Source: Ruminiclostridium papyrosolvens C7 (GTDB lineage Bacteria > Bacillota > Clostridia > Acetivibrionales > DSM-1351). Taken from it: a stretch of DNA of 64,000 nucleotides. The stretch is from assembly GCF_000421965.1 (NCBI RefSeq), contig NZ_ATAY01000030.1:1-64000 (forward strand), written 5' to 3'. Shown piece after piece: positions 46,766-56,925 of the stretch (within the stretch, counting starts at the first letter, position 1; every line of letters starts with the position of its first letter). The translations under genes were made by a program, and so were the position numbers. The notes beneath the pieces were generated by a model. It was not told where the DNA came from and ran no database searches. It saw only the letters and a list, made by a program, of their open reading frames with translations.

Positions 46766-47818
46766 ATGAAAACGTTAAAAAAACTGACAGCGATAATAAT
46801 TATACTGGCATTTTCCATAAATCTTACGGCATGCGGAGATATAAAGAAAACCAGATATGAGGCAGAATTTCTTGTGTTGTTTGATACTGTAACAAAAATT
46901 GTTGCCTATACTGAATCCGAAGAAGAATTCACAAAGTATTCTCAGCTCATATATGATAACCTTAAAGAATATCATGAATTATATGATATATATCATGATT
47001 ATCCCGGGAAAAACAATATAAAGACTATTAATGATAATGCAGGAAAAAAGCCTGTTAAGGTAGACAGAAAGATAATAGACCTGCTGCTTTTTTCAAAGGA
47101 ATGGTATAAAAAAACAGACAGTAAAATGAACATTGCATTCGGTGCTGTTTTAAAAATATGGCATGATTACCGTACGGCAGGTTTGGATAATGAAGAAAAT
47201 GCTAAAATACCTCCTATGGATATATTAAAGAAAGCATCACAACATACGGATATAAATAAAGTTAAAATAGATGAAAAAAACTCTACCGTTTATCTGGAAG
47301 ACCCTGAAATGAGTCTGGATGTAGGAGCTGTTGGCAAAGGATACGCAACAGAGCAGGTCAGCCGGATTGCGGAGGAAAAAGGTTTTAAATCGGGACTTAT
47401 AAGCGTGGGCGGAAATATACGTTCCATTGGAAACAAGGGCGTTGACGGTCAGCTGTGGAATCTGGGGATACAGAATCCTGACACAGAAAGTGAGAACTCA
47501 ACCTTAAAGCTCATTTACGTAGCAGATAAATCAGTTGTTTCAAGCGGAGATTATGAAAGATACTATACCGTAAACGGTAAAAGGTATCACCATATAATAG
47601 ACCCAATTACATTATTTCCATCTGAATACTTTTCAGCAGTTACTATAGTCACCCATGATTCAGGCATGGCTGATGTATTATCTACTGCCATTTTCAATAT
47701 GCCTTTTGAACAGGGAAGCAAATTGATTGACTCTTTGCCTGATACTGAGGCACTGTGGGTTGCGAAAGACGGTAAAATAAAGGACAGCACGAATTTTGAT
47801 AAATATCTCAATAAATAA
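46766..47818 (+). CDS. apbE: FAD:protein FMN transferase lipoprotein
   Basis: The protein has 350 residues with lipobox INLTACGD (Cys27 region). It shows FDTVTKIVAYTESE, SLDVGAVGKGYATEQV, SVGGNIRSIG and HHIIDPITLFPS, the ApbE signatures. It links FMN to Thr/Ser of partner proteins outside the membrane using FAD and Mg. In EET loci (fmnB) it flavinylates PplA. Position after the duplicated lipoprotein fits that role. Confidence 0.95.
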   Translation: MKTLKKLTAIIIILAFSINLTACGDIKKTRYEAEFLVLFDTVTKIVAYTESEEEFTKYSQLIYDNLKEYHELYDIYHDYPGKNNIKTINDNAGKKPVKVDRKIIDLLLFSKEWYKKTDSKMNIAFGAVLKIWHDYRTAGLDNEENAKIPPMDILKKASQHTDINKVKIDEKNSTVYLEDPEMSLDVGAVGKGYATEQVSRIAEEKGFKSGLISVGGNIRSIGNKGVDGQLWNLGIQNPDTESENSTLKLIYVADKSVVSSGDYERYYTVNGKRYHHIIDPITLFPSEYFSAVTIVTHDSGMADVLSTAIFNMPFEQGSKLIDSLPDTEALWVAKDGKIKDSTNFDKYLNK

Positions 47819-47908
47819 GGTATCGTATAAGTCATATTTTTTAGTTATAATATTTTAGTGTGCAATAATGTATAATAACTTAATATAGCAAGGAGGCTAG
47901 ACCCCCTA

Positions 47909-49141
47909 ATGAACGATTTAAGTAATAATTGGAAGAAGAATATAATACTGTTTCTGACCAGTCAGACCATATCATTATTAGGTTCATCATTGGTTCAGTA
48001 TGCCATTATATGGTATATTACCATGACTACACAGTCCGGTATAATGATGACCATATCCATCATCTGTGGCTTCGTACCTACATTTTTCCTTTCACCCTTC
48101 GCAGGCGTATGGGCAGACAGATATAACCGCAAAGTACTTATAATGGTATCTGACAGTTTAATAGCACTGGCTACCCTTATAATGGCCATTTTGTTTATGG
48201 CTGGGTACGACAGTATGTGGCTGCTCTTTGTGGTACTTGGAATAAGGGCGCTGGGAACGGCTGTTCAGACACCCACGGTAGGTGCTTTTATACCTCAGAT
48301 TGTACCCCAGGAAAACCTCACCAAAGTAAACGGAATAAACGGCAGTATACAAGCATTGGTTATGCTTGCATCACCAATGCTAAGCGGCGCATTAATGAGT
48401 GTTACAACAATAAAATTTATTTTTTTCATTGATGTCTTTACAGCTGTAATCGCAATTATGGTTCTGCTTTTATTTGTACATGTCCCTTTACATAATAAAG
48501 CTGTGAACAAACAATCCATGGGCTACTTTAAAGATTTTCATGAAGGTCTCATATATACAAAAAATCATAGATATCTGAGAACGTTTTTTATTTTTGAAGC
48601 AGTTTTTCTAATATTGGCAGCACCGGCAGCATTCCTCACACCCCTTCAGGTTACAAGGACTTTTGGAAATGATGTGTGGAGGCTTACAGCAATTGAAATT
48701 GTATTTTCAGCAGGTATGAGTCTGGGCGGAATTATAATGGCATCATGGGGAGGCTTTAAAAATAAAGCCTACACCATGGCAATATCTACACTGGTAACGG
48801 GCATTTGTACGATTGTCCTCGGTATAGTACCAATGTTCTGGGTGTATCTCATATTTATGGGTATTATAGGAATTTCGATGCCTGTATTCAATATCCCATC
48901 TACTGTATTGCTTCAGGAAAAGGTTGAAGAGGAATACATGGGAAGGATATTTGGTGTGCTGAGTATGATAACAAGCTCCATGATGCCTATAGGTATGCTT
49001 GTGTTTGGGCCTCTTGCAGACTATATAAGAATAGAGTGGCTACTGAGGGTTACGGGACTGTTTATTGTGGTTATCGGAATTGCTCTATATTTGAACAAGG
49101 TTCTTATAGAAGCAGGAAAGCCCAGTGCACAGATTAAATAA
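47909..49141 (+). CDS. MFS transporter (MFS_3/drug exporter type)
   Basis: The protein has 410 residues with AAGGAGGC before ATG 47909. Twelve membrane helices; the loop motif GVWADRYNRKVLIMVSD lies between helices 2 and 3. It is the EntS/macrolide-efflux-like type. It lies 90 bases after apbE but functional relation is unlikely. Substrate unknown. Confidence 0.88.
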   Translation: MNDLSNNWKKNIILFLTSQTISLLGSSLVQYAIIWYITMTTQSGIMMTISIICGFVPTFFLSPFAGVWADRYNRKVLIMVSDSLIALATLIMAILFMAGYDSMWLLFVVLGIRALGTAVQTPTVGAFIPQIVPQENLTKVNGINGSIQALVMLASPMLSGALMSVTTIKFIFFIDVFTAVIAIMVLLLFVHVPLHNKAVNKQSMGYFKDFHEGLIYTKNHRYLRTFFIFEAVFLILAAPAAFLTPLQVTRTFGNDVWRLTAIEIVFSAGMSLGGIIMASWGGFKNKAYTMAISTLVTGICTIVLGIVPMFWVYLIFMGIIGISMPVFNIPSTVLLQEKVEEEYMGRIFGVLSMITSSMMPIGMLVFGPLADYIRIEWLLRVTGLFIVVIGIALYLNKVLIEAGKPSAQIK

Positions 49142-49150
49142 TTGAACAGA

Positions 49151-49187
49151 GGGCTTGTAAGCAAGCTCAAATATAACTTACAAGCCC
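49151..49187. terminator. Hairpin between converging genes
   Basis: GGGCTTGTAAG (49151-49161) pairs with CTTACAAGCCC (49177-49187). It lacks a T run on the plus strand, so it is a weak terminator. Confidence 0.45.
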
Positions 49188-49204
49188 AAATAAGAACAGA
49201 TAAT

Positions 49205-50200
49205 TTACCTACCTCTTTTATAGAGAATTCCATCTATCTCATTCATTTGATTTTGCGATAAAGGGCCAAAATCCATTGCTTTTGCATTTTCTTCAACTTG
49301 CTTTATGGTTTTAAATCCGGGAATAGGTATAGTGTTATCGCTTTTACCCCAAATCCAGGCTATAGCACCTTGAACTAAAGTACGCCCATTGCTGGTCAGG
49401 ATTTCTTTTACTGAATTTAATTTCTCTAAGAACTCTGGTACAGGTTTTCCGTTTTTAAAGTATTGAATCCAAGAATGACCGGCACCTCGAACATCATCCT
49501 TTGGCAATAAAGATTCTGCATTAAATTTGCCAGTAAGGAATCCCATAGCGAGAGGGCTGCGGTTAATACTGGCAAGGCTGTTGTTTTCACAGAATTTAAC
49601 TAATTGCGGAGCATCCTCAAAAATATTTAAACAATGCTGAATAACAGAACAATTGGTTCTATCTGCAAATAATTTAGCACCATCAATAAAATCTGTGCTC
49701 CAACCATATGTACGAATCTTACCTTTCTTAACAAGCTTGTCAAGAGTCATACATACAGGTTCCACATCAGATATTAATATATTCCCTTCATGAAGCTGGT
49801 ATACGTCGATGTAATCTGTATTGAGTCTTTTGAGGGACGTATCGCAAGCTCTCTCTATGTAATCAGGCGCCAGATTTACTCCATGTAAGGTTTTAGTGGC
49901 CTCGTTACCAAAATTTCCAAACTTAGTAGCGATTACAATGCTGTTCCTTTTTCCTGCAATTGCCTTTCCAATCACTTCTTCACTATGACCGACACCATAG
50001 CAATCTGCTGTATCCAAAAAATTTATACCAAGTTCGAAAGCTCTGTGTATGGCTTTAATTGACTCAGCATCGTCAACATCACCCCAACCGTCGTACATTC
50101 CGGCATAAAAGAATGGCCCACCAATAGCCCAACATCCTAATCCTAGTGCGCTGACTTCAATTCCTGATCGCCCAAGTTTTCTCTTGAATCCTTCGTTCAT
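49205..50200 (-). CDS. Aldo/keto reductase
   Basis: The protein has 331 residues. NADPH-dependent carbonyl reductase barrel: GLGCWAIGG, FLDTADCYGVGHSEEVIG (catalytic Asp and Tyr), VIATKFGNFG (Lys), YIDVYQLHEG (His position occupied by LHE), and TIPIPGFKTIKQVEEN for cofactor. TetR gene directly upstream at 48 bases on the same strand probably controls it. Confidence 0.94.
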   Translation of the reverse strand: MNEGFKRKLGRSGIEVSALGLGCWAIGGPFFYAGMYDGWGDVDDAESIKAIHRAFELGINFLDTADCYGVGHSEEVIGKAIAGKRNSIVIATKFGNFGNEATKTLHGVNLAPDYIERACDTSLKRLNTDYIDVYQLHEGNILISDVEPVCMTLDKLVKKGKIRTYGWSTDFIDGAKLFADRTNCSVIQHCLNIFEDAPQLVKFCENNSLASINRSPLAMGFLTGKFNAESLLPKDDVRGAGHSWIQYFKNGKPVPEFLEKLNSVKEILTSNGRTLVQGAIAWIWGKSDNTIPIPGFKTIKQVEENAKAMDFGPLSQNQMNEIDGILYKRGR

Positions 50201-50248
50201 ATAACTCCTCCTAACTTATAATTTAATTTATTACTGGAGATTGTTAAA

Positions 50249-50824
50249 TTACAATTTTATACCCTCCAAAAATACAGTTGTACATTTAACAATATCCTTG
50301 TCGATCTCCCTTTCATCATAAAATTTAACCGTCATGGAAAAACCTATCATCATGTAATAGAAAGACAAGGCTACATCACTTGCAAGTAAATTCTTTATAT
50401 CTCCGTTTTTTATTCCATGTTCTATAATTATTGTGATTTTATTTATGAAAAGCATTTCGATTTCATATGTTTTTTGTAAAATATAATCCTTCAAGTATTC
50501 TGGTGGGTAATAATAGTATCTATCCCAGAAGACCATTTTGTTATTATTCTTACAGTTCTTCAAATAGCCAGAGAAAATACTTACTAATTTCTCCAGACAG
50601 TTTGTCTCTTCACTATAAGCAGTCAAATTATCAATAAAAGAAGAGTATTCTTCTAAAATGTTATTGAAAACAGCTGTGAATATACTTTCTTTACCTGAGT
50701 AATGGGAGTATAAGGAAGCTTTCTTAATTCCCACAGCTTTGGCGATGTCATCCATGTGGGTACCGAAGTATCCTTTGTCTGCAAATAACTCTAATGATTT
50801 GTCTAGTATTTCATTTTTTTTCAT
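50249..50824 (-). CDS. TetR-family transcriptional regulator
   Basis: The protein has 191 residues. HTH region: ILDKSLELFADKGYFGTHMDDIAKAVGIKKASLYSHYSGKESIF. The C-terminal helices bind an unknown ligand. It shares an operon with the aldo/keto reductase and faces the MFS cluster across a palindromic site. Confidence 0.95.
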   Translation of the reverse strand: MKKNEILDKSLELFADKGYFGTHMDDIAKAVGIKKASLYSHYSGKESIFTAVFNNILEEYSSFIDNLTAYSEETNCLEKLVSIFSGYLKNCKNNNKMVFWDRYYYYPPEYLKDYILQKTYEIEMLFINKITIIIEHGIKNGDIKNLLASDVALSFYYMMIGFSMTVKFYDEREIDKDIVKCTTVFLEGIKL

Positions 50825-50843
50825 GTTACCCTCTCTAAACTAC

Positions 50844-50857
50844 CTACCATTTGGTAG
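50844..50857. promoter_or_regulatory. Palindrome, likely TetR operator
   Basis: CTACCATTTGGTAG, perfect 6-base arms around TT, 20 bases upstream of the regulator start. It resembles ACTACC/GGTAGT TetR sites. Confidence 0.6.
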
Positions 50858-51053
50858 TATTGTATAATATTGTAATTAGTTTTGCAATATGTAATACCAA
50901 ATTAAAATTTCCTTAAGCTCCGCATAAACTCCATATAAGGCAATAACGAGGCATATGACAATTCTGTAAAAAAACGAAAGATATAAATAGTTGAAGATTG
51001 TGGTTGTTTGATTGTATAATATTTATCAGTTAGACTGGAAAGAAGGCGGTTAA

Positions 51054-52283
51054 TTGGCAAATTTAAACAACCCGTTTATATCATTGAGGCATAAGAATTT
51101 CAGGTATTATTGGTTCGGAATGTGTATTTCACAAATAGGAACATGGATGCAGAATATAGCCCAGCCTCTACTTGCATATAAACTAACTGATTCTCCCTTT
51201 TTGCTTGGGTTGGTAGGTGCACTTCAATTTTTGCCTGTTCTGTTGTTTTCATTGTTTGCCGGGGTTATAATTGATAGATTTCCCAAGAAGAAAATTCTTA
51301 TAATTACTCAGTCAGCATCTATGTTAATAACACTCATTCTTGCGATTTTAGCCTTTACAGGGGAAATAAGGTACTGGCACCTGATAGTAATGGCTACAGC
51401 CCTTGGAATGGCAAATACGTTGGATATGCCTGCAAGGCAATCCTTTGTGATTGAATTGGTTGGGAAAGAAGACCTTATGAATGCAATTGCCCTGAATTCC
51501 ACTGTTTTTAACATTTCAAGAATTATAGGGCCTGCAATAGCAGGTATTTTAATGGAATACTCAGGTGTAGCTTTTTGTTTTTTTGCAAATGCAGTTAGCT
51601 TCGGAGCTGTACTAATAAGCCTGTTTTTTATAAAGCCATTAGAGATAGCAAATGAGGCAGTTGAAAAGGGTAAAACCATATTTCAAAATATAGGAGAAGG
51701 ACTTAGATACATTTTAAAAAGTGAAATTCTTTTCTCAACAATAATAATCATGGCTATAGTGGGTACATTTGCACCCAACTTCAGCGTTCTGGTACCGGTA
51801 TTTACGTCCAAGATTCTTCATATGGAAGAAGCGGGATTCGGATATCTTATGTCCTTTATGGGAGTTGGCTCACTTTTTGGTGCGGTTTATGTAGCCTCTT
51901 TCAGCAGGTCAGGCCCCAAAAGGTTTATACTTCGTGCCGTTCCGGTTGTGGTTGGTTTACTCCTGATTTTAATTGCATTTACGGATAAATTCATACTTAC
52001 AGGTCTGGCACTTGCCGTAACAGGCTTTTTCTTCGTTATGTTCAGCTCAAGTTCAAACTCTGCATTACAGCTCAATACTGAAAATGAGTACAGGGGAAGA
52101 GTAATGAGCATTTACACGCTGGTTTTTGCAGGGTCTACACCAATCGGTAATCTGTTTGCAGGTGCAATGACACAAGTCTTTAATGCCCGGATTGGTTTTG
52201 TCTCTTGCGGTGCGGCTATAGTCATACTAATGATTCCTATACTTATATTATTGAAAGGAGCACGGCTCTTTGCAAAACAATAA
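51054..52283 (+). CDS. MFS transporter (EntS-like)
   Basis: The protein has 409 residues with TTG 51054 after GAAAGAAGG. Twelve helices; MWMQNIAQPLLAYKLTDSPFLLG-type N-terminus and GVIIDRFPKKKILIITQ loop. MFS_3 family, like enterobactin exporter EntS. It overlaps the next MFS gene by 14 bases. Substrate unknown. Confidence 0.9.
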   Translation: MANLNNPFISLRHKNFRYYWFGMCISQIGTWMQNIAQPLLAYKLTDSPFLLGLVGALQFLPVLLFSLFAGVIIDRFPKKKILIITQSASMLITLILAILAFTGEIRYWHLIVMATALGMANTLDMPARQSFVIELVGKEDLMNAIALNSTVFNISRIIGPAIAGILMEYSGVAFCFFANAVSFGAVLISLFFIKPLEIANEAVEKGKTIFQNIGEGLRYILKSEILFSTIIIMAIVGTFAPNFSVLVPVFTSKILHMEEAGFGYLMSFMGVGSLFGAVYVASFSRSGPKRFILRAVPVVVGLLLILIAFTDKFILTGLALAVTGFFFVMFSSSSNSALQLNTENEYRGRVMSIYTLVFAGSTPIGNLFAGAMTQVFNARIGFVSCGAAIVILMIPILILLKGARLFAKQ

Positions 52284-53499
52284 CGCTATTTTTTATAACA
52301 GTTTTAAATTAAACAGATTTTTGGTACTGATAATGGCTGCAGCAACAGGAATAACAGTAGCAAACCTTTATTATATTCAGCCTTTGCTTGCGGAAATTGC
52401 AACGGAATTTAATGTTACTCAGGTAAGTGTCGGGTTTGTGGCAATGCTCACTCAGGCGGGTTATGCTCTGGGAATGTTATTTTTGCTACCCCTTGCAGAT
52501 ATAAAGGAAAAAAGAAAATTAATAATTACAATGCTTTGTTGCTCGTGCGGCTCTCTTTTGTTAATGTTTTTTTCTAAAAGCATCGTAATGATTGCATTTT
52601 CGTCTTTTGCTATAGGTTTTACTTCTGTAGTACCTCAGCTTATAGTACCTCTTGCAGCACAGCTTGCAGACCCGAAGGAGAGAGGCCGGATTATCGGAAC
52701 TGTAATGAGTGGTTTACTTATCGGTATACTCTTATCACGTACCTTTAGCGGGTTGATAGGTGAATATCTGGGGTGGAGGGTTGTCTATCTGATTGCGGCA
52801 GTATTGATGCTTGTATTAGCTGTATTTTTAAGAAGATTCATACCGGAATGTCCCGGGATATCAAGTCTTGGCTATAAAGATTTGTTCAAGTCAATGGGGC
52901 GGCTCGCTAAACAACTGCCGGTTTTAAGGGAGGCTTCCCTTAACGGAGCTATGATGTTCGGTGCATTTAGTGCATTCTGGACAACCCTTGTATTTCTGCT
53001 TCAAAGCCCTGCTTACAAAATGGGAGCAGATGTGGCAGGATTATTTGGTCTTATAGGAATAATAGGTGCTTTAACAGCTCCCATAGTAGGCAGGATTGCA
53101 GACAAAAGAAGTCCCAGATTTACCGTAGGAATAGGGATGTTTATTGTAACAGCTGCATATCTGTGCTTTCTGTTTCTTGGATTTAAGCTTTGGGGACTGA
53201 TAACAGGTATAATACTGCTGGATTTAGGTGTTCAGTCATGCCAGATTTCAAATCAGGCAAGAGTTCATGCATTAAGTGATGAAGCAAGGAACAGGATAAA
53301 TACGGTATTTATGGTATCATATTTTGTGGGAGGGGCAACGGGTTCATTTCTGGGTTCCTTCAGTCTTGCACATTTTTCATGGACAGGGGTATGCATATTC
53401 GGTCTGTTAACACAAGTTATTGCGGTTACAGGGTATATGATAAGAAGTAACAAGAATAATGAAAAGCCGGATTCAAATAAATTAGCCGATAGTAATTAA
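52270..53499 (+). CDS. MFS transporter (YnfM/arabinose-efflux-like)
   Basis: The protein has 409 residues; TTG 52270 lies in the end of the preceding gene. AATGITVANLYYIQPLLAEIA and PLADIKEKRKLIITMLC are typical of the YnfM-type MFS. Twelve helices. Translation is coupled to the previous MFS gene. Confidence 0.9.
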   Translation: MQNNNAIFYNSFKLNRFLVLIMAAATGITVANLYYIQPLLAEIATEFNVTQVSVGFVAMLTQAGYALGMLFLLPLADIKEKRKLIITMLCCSCGSLLLMFFSKSIVMIAFSSFAIGFTSVVPQLIVPLAAQLADPKERGRIIGTVMSGLLIGILLSRTFSGLIGEYLGWRVVYLIAAVLMLVLAVFLRRFIPECPGISSLGYKDLFKSMGRLAKQLPVLREASLNGAMMFGAFSAFWTTLVFLLQSPAYKMGADVAGLFGLIGIIGALTAPIVGRIADKRSPRFTVGIGMFIVTAAYLCFLFLGFKLWGLITGIILLDLGVQSCQISNQARVHALSDEARNRINTVFMVSYFVGGATGSFLGSFSLAHFSWTGVCIFGLLTQVIAVTGYMIRSNKNNEKPDSNKLADSN

Positions 53500-53538
53500 T
53501 TGTTTGTATATAGGCTTTTAGGGGTTTAGGAGGTTAAT

Positions 53539-54750
53539 ATGGAAAAGCTGTGGACAAAGAATTTCTTTATATTATGGCAAAGCCAGTTGGTTTCAACATT
53601 AGGAGATGCTGCTTACAGTGTGGCACTGGGCTTCTGGGTTCTTTCAAAAACAGGCTCTACTGCACTTATGGGGACGCTTATGGCAGCATCGACCTTTCCG
53701 GGAGTATTGTTTTCGCCATTTGCAGGAGTTCTGATAGACAGAAACAATAGAAAGCTTTTATTGATTCTAATGGATATTTTACGAGGAGTATCTATCATTA
53801 CTCTCTCTGTTGCAGCGTTCAAAGGGGTGATTGCCATCTGGATGGTGTTTGCAACCGGTATACTACTGAGTGTCTGCGGAGCAGTTTTCCGTCCGGGTGT
53901 TAACTCATCAGTACCGGATTTGGTTCCTAAGAACAAGCTTGCAGGTGCAAATTCAATGCTTGCAATTGTATCCACAGGTTCCAATATGCTTGGAAATGTT
54001 GCGGGTGGTTTTTTGTTTCAGCTTTTGGGAGCACCATTTTTATTTCTTCTCAATGGACTATCATACCTTTTCTCAGGCTCATCGCTGTTTTTTGTGAAAA
54101 TACCGAGAAATAAAAAGAAGGATAAAAATTACTTTTTTCAGGATATGCGTGACGGCTTTAAATTTATGTGGGAAATGAAGGGACTGAGACTATTATTAAT
54201 AATAGCTGCAATGGTGAACTTTCTATCCTACATTGCAATAGTTTTGTTTATGCCTTTTTTTGAACAAAACCCAAGTTTGGGCCCGGGTAAATACGGTATG
54301 GCAATGGCTTGCTTTATGGGCGGAGCCATGGCAGGATTTTTCATATCTTCAACGGTATCCGTTCCACTTAAAAGAAAACTGGATTATCTTATTTTGGCAA
54401 ACGGTTTTTCAAATCTTTGTCTGATTATTTCGGCGTATTTGACAAGTTTTACTGCTATGATACTGTTTTTACTTATTGGGGGTTTTCTAAATGCGATTGC
54501 AAACGTAATTATTATGACAACGGTACAGTCGGCAGCTCCCCAAGAAATGAGAGGCAAGATAATGGCATTTATGAGTATGATAACTCAGTCCATGACTCCT
54601 TTTGCAATGGCTCTGGGAGGTGTATTGGCAGGATACTTTCCTATCAGAGCTATAATTACAGCCAGTCTTATGCTGGTTATTGTAACGGTAACACCTTTTT
54701 ACTTTATGAAATCCCTTAAAGAATTTTTTCTAAAAAATATAGATGTATAA
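53539..54750 (+). CDS. MFS transporter (MFS_3 type)
   Basis: The protein has 403 residues with AGGAGGTT before ATG 53539. WQSQLVSTLGDAAYSVALGFWVL and GVLIDRNNRKLLLI loop mark the same family as the genes at 47909 and 51054. Third MFS gene in a row, 39 bases after the previous one. Tandem homologues suggest paralogous exporters. Confidence 0.9.
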   Translation: MEKLWTKNFFILWQSQLVSTLGDAAYSVALGFWVLSKTGSTALMGTLMAASTFPGVLFSPFAGVLIDRNNRKLLLILMDILRGVSIITLSVAAFKGVIAIWMVFATGILLSVCGAVFRPGVNSSVPDLVPKNKLAGANSMLAIVSTGSNMLGNVAGGFLFQLLGAPFLFLLNGLSYLFSGSSLFFVKIPRNKKKDKNYFFQDMRDGFKFMWEMKGLRLLLIIAAMVNFLSYIAIVLFMPFFEQNPSLGPGKYGMAMACFMGGAMAGFFISSTVSVPLKRKLDYLILANGFSNLCLIISAYLTSFTAMILFLLIGGFLNAIANVIIMTTVQSAAPQEMRGKIMAFMSMITQSMTPFAMALGGVLAGYFPIRAIITASLMLVIVTVTPFYFMKSLKEFFLKNIDV

Positions 54751-54936
54751 TTTAAGATTTACTAGGAATATTTACAAGTGTGCCGTACTATATTGACAAC
54801 AGTCCTTTAAGTGTGGTATTGTCTGCTTCTAGTAAAAAAATTTTTTGACTCTTACCTTTGTGAAGCACCTTGAAATTTTCAAGAATAATCCGTTGTTAGG
54901 TAGAGAATAAATTGTTATATGGAAAGGAAGAGGGCC

Positions 54937-56856
54937 ATGAATAAAGCAGAACTTTTAGGCAGATGGACTAAAGAAAAGTCCGAAGAACTTTATGGAATTA
55001 AGAATTGGGGAGCCGGCTATTTTTCTGTATCTGACAATGGAGAGGTGATGGTAAATCCTTATAAGGATAACGGCCCTGCGGCTGTAAGCCTGATGGATAT
55101 TATATCAGGGGTTCGTGAACGCGGACTGGACATGCCTGTACTCTTGCGTTTTGAAAATTTGCTGGACTCACAGATTTCATTTTTAAATAATTCTTTTAAT
55201 GAAGCCATGCACAAGCTTAACTATAAGGGTGCATATCGCGGTGTTTACCCCATAAAGGTAAATCAGCAGCAGCAGGTAGTAGAGGAAGTAACAAGATTCG
55301 GTCAGAGATACCACCACGGACTTGAAGTGGGCAGTAAGGCTGAACTGGTTGCCGCACTTTCAGTAATGAAGGACAAAGAAGCTTGTCTTATCTGTAACGG
55401 ATACAAAGATGAAGAATTTGTAGATTTGGGTCTATATGCAGTTAAAATGGGCTTTAAATGCTTTTTTGTAATTGAAATACCCGGGGAACTGGATATTGTT
55501 CTTGAACGTTCAAGGGCATTGGGAATCAAACCTAATATTGGTATACGCATAAAGCTATCGGCAAAAGCGGGGGGACACTGGACTGAATCCGGTGGTGACA
55601 GAAGCATATTCGGATTGAATATGTCCCAGGTAATTTCCATGGTTGATACTTTGAAAACAGAGGGAATGCTTGACTCACTTAAACTGTTGCACTATCATCT
55701 GGGTTCACAGATACCGAATATAAGAGATATCCGTTCGGCAGTTCTGGAGGCAGCCCGTGTTTATGCCGAGCTGGTAAAAGAAGGTGCACCCATGGGATAT
55801 CTTGATTTGGGCGGCGGATTGGCGGTAGATTATGACGGTTCAAATACAAATTACACCAACAGCCGAAACTACACTGTTGAAGAATACTGCATGGATATAG
55901 TAGAAGCTGTTATGACTACCCTTGATTCAAGCGACGTACCTCACCCTGTAATTGTTACTGAGTCAGGGCGTACAACAGTTGCATATTATTCGGTACTTAT
56001 ATTTAATGTACTGGATACTGAAAAATTTGAAGAACATGATATACCTGACAAGCTTGACGAAAATACATCAGAGCAGATAAGAAACCTGTTTGATGTAAAT
56101 AAGAATATAACCCTTAAAAATATACAGGAGTGCTATAACGACGCCCTTTACTACAGGGATGAAATACGTGACATGTTTAAACATGGACGTATCAGCCTCC
56201 GTGAACGTGCATTTTCCGAAAAGATATTCTGGAATACCATAAACCAGATAGCAAAGGAAAAACAAAAGCTGAAAAATGCTCCCCCTGACTTGGAGGATAT
56301 TGAAAGTGCAATTGCCGATATTTACTACTGTAATTTCTCGGTATTTCAGTCAATACCTGACAGTTGGGCTATAGACCAGCTTTTCCCTATAATGCCTTTG
56401 CACAGACTGCTTGAATTGCCAAAAAGAAATGCGGTAATAGCTGATATAACCTGTGACTGTGACGGAAAAATAGACCACTTTATCGATTTACACGATGTAA
56501 GGACTACACTACCGTTGCACGAGTTCAAAAGCGACCATGACTACTATCTGGGAGTATTTTTGGTGGGTGCATATCAGGAGACATTAGGTGATCTTCATAA
56601 TTTATTTGGAGACACAAATGTTGTTAGTGTAAGAATAAATGGTGACGGTACCTATGACCTTGTGAAGGAAATCCATGGTGACAGTGTTTCTGATGTGCTT
56701 TCATATGTTGAATTTGATCCTAAGGATATGCTGGTAAGCTTCCGTGAAAAAGCTGAACAGGCAATTCATGAAGGCTTAATAAGCGCAAGTGAAAGGCCTG
56801 AAATAATGCGTGCATATGATAATGGGTTGAGAGGATACACCTATTACGAAAGGTAA
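54937..56856 (+). CDS. speA: Biosynthetic arginine decarboxylase
   Basis: The protein has 639 residues; ATG 54937 follows GGAAGAGGG, preferred to ATG 54919. It makes agmatine from arginine, the first step to putrescine and spermidine. Fold III PLP enzyme: Lys107 in YPIKVNQQ, glycine loop GGGLAVDYDG, and later the DITCDCDGKID motif for substrate. Length is that of bacterial SpeA. The carboxyspermidine genes lie 5-6 kb downstream. It is flanked by a terminator and no agmatinase is seen. Confidence 0.96.
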   Translation: MNKAELLGRWTKEKSEELYGIKNWGAGYFSVSDNGEVMVNPYKDNGPAAVSLMDIISGVRERGLDMPVLLRFENLLDSQISFLNNSFNEAMHKLNYKGAYRGVYPIKVNQQQQVVEEVTRFGQRYHHGLEVGSKAELVAALSVMKDKEACLICNGYKDEEFVDLGLYAVKMGFKCFFVIEIPGELDIVLERSRALGIKPNIGIRIKLSAKAGGHWTESGGDRSIFGLNMSQVISMVDTLKTEGMLDSLKLLHYHLGSQIPNIRDIRSAVLEAARVYAELVKEGAPMGYLDLGGGLAVDYDGSNTNYTNSRNYTVEEYCMDIVEAVMTTLDSSDVPHPVIVTESGRTTVAYYSVLIFNVLDTEKFEEHDIPDKLDENTSEQIRNLFDVNKNITLKNIQECYNDALYYRDEIRDMFKHGRISLRERAFSEKIFWNTINQIAKEKQKLKNAPPDLEDIESAIADIYYCNFSVFQSIPDSWAIDQLFPIMPLHRLLELPKRNAVIADITCDCDGKIDHFIDLHDVRTTLPLHEFKSDHDYYLGVFLVGAYQETLGDLHNLFGDTNVVSVRINGDGTYDLVKEIHGDSVSDVLSYVEFDPKDMLVSFREKAEQAIHEGLISASERPEIMRAYDNGLRGYTYYER

Positions 56857-56875
56857 GAATTTAATTTAAAAATCA

Positions 56876-56916
56876 AAAAGGCAGAGGACTGCAATATATA
56901 CAGATCTCTGCCTTTT
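56876..56916. terminator. Bidirectional terminator between speA and DUF4363
   Basis: AAAAGGCAGAGGACT (56877-56891) pairs with AGATCTCTGCCTTTT (56902-56916) with two mismatches. Confidence 0.8.
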
Positions 56917-56925
56917 ATATTGGAT

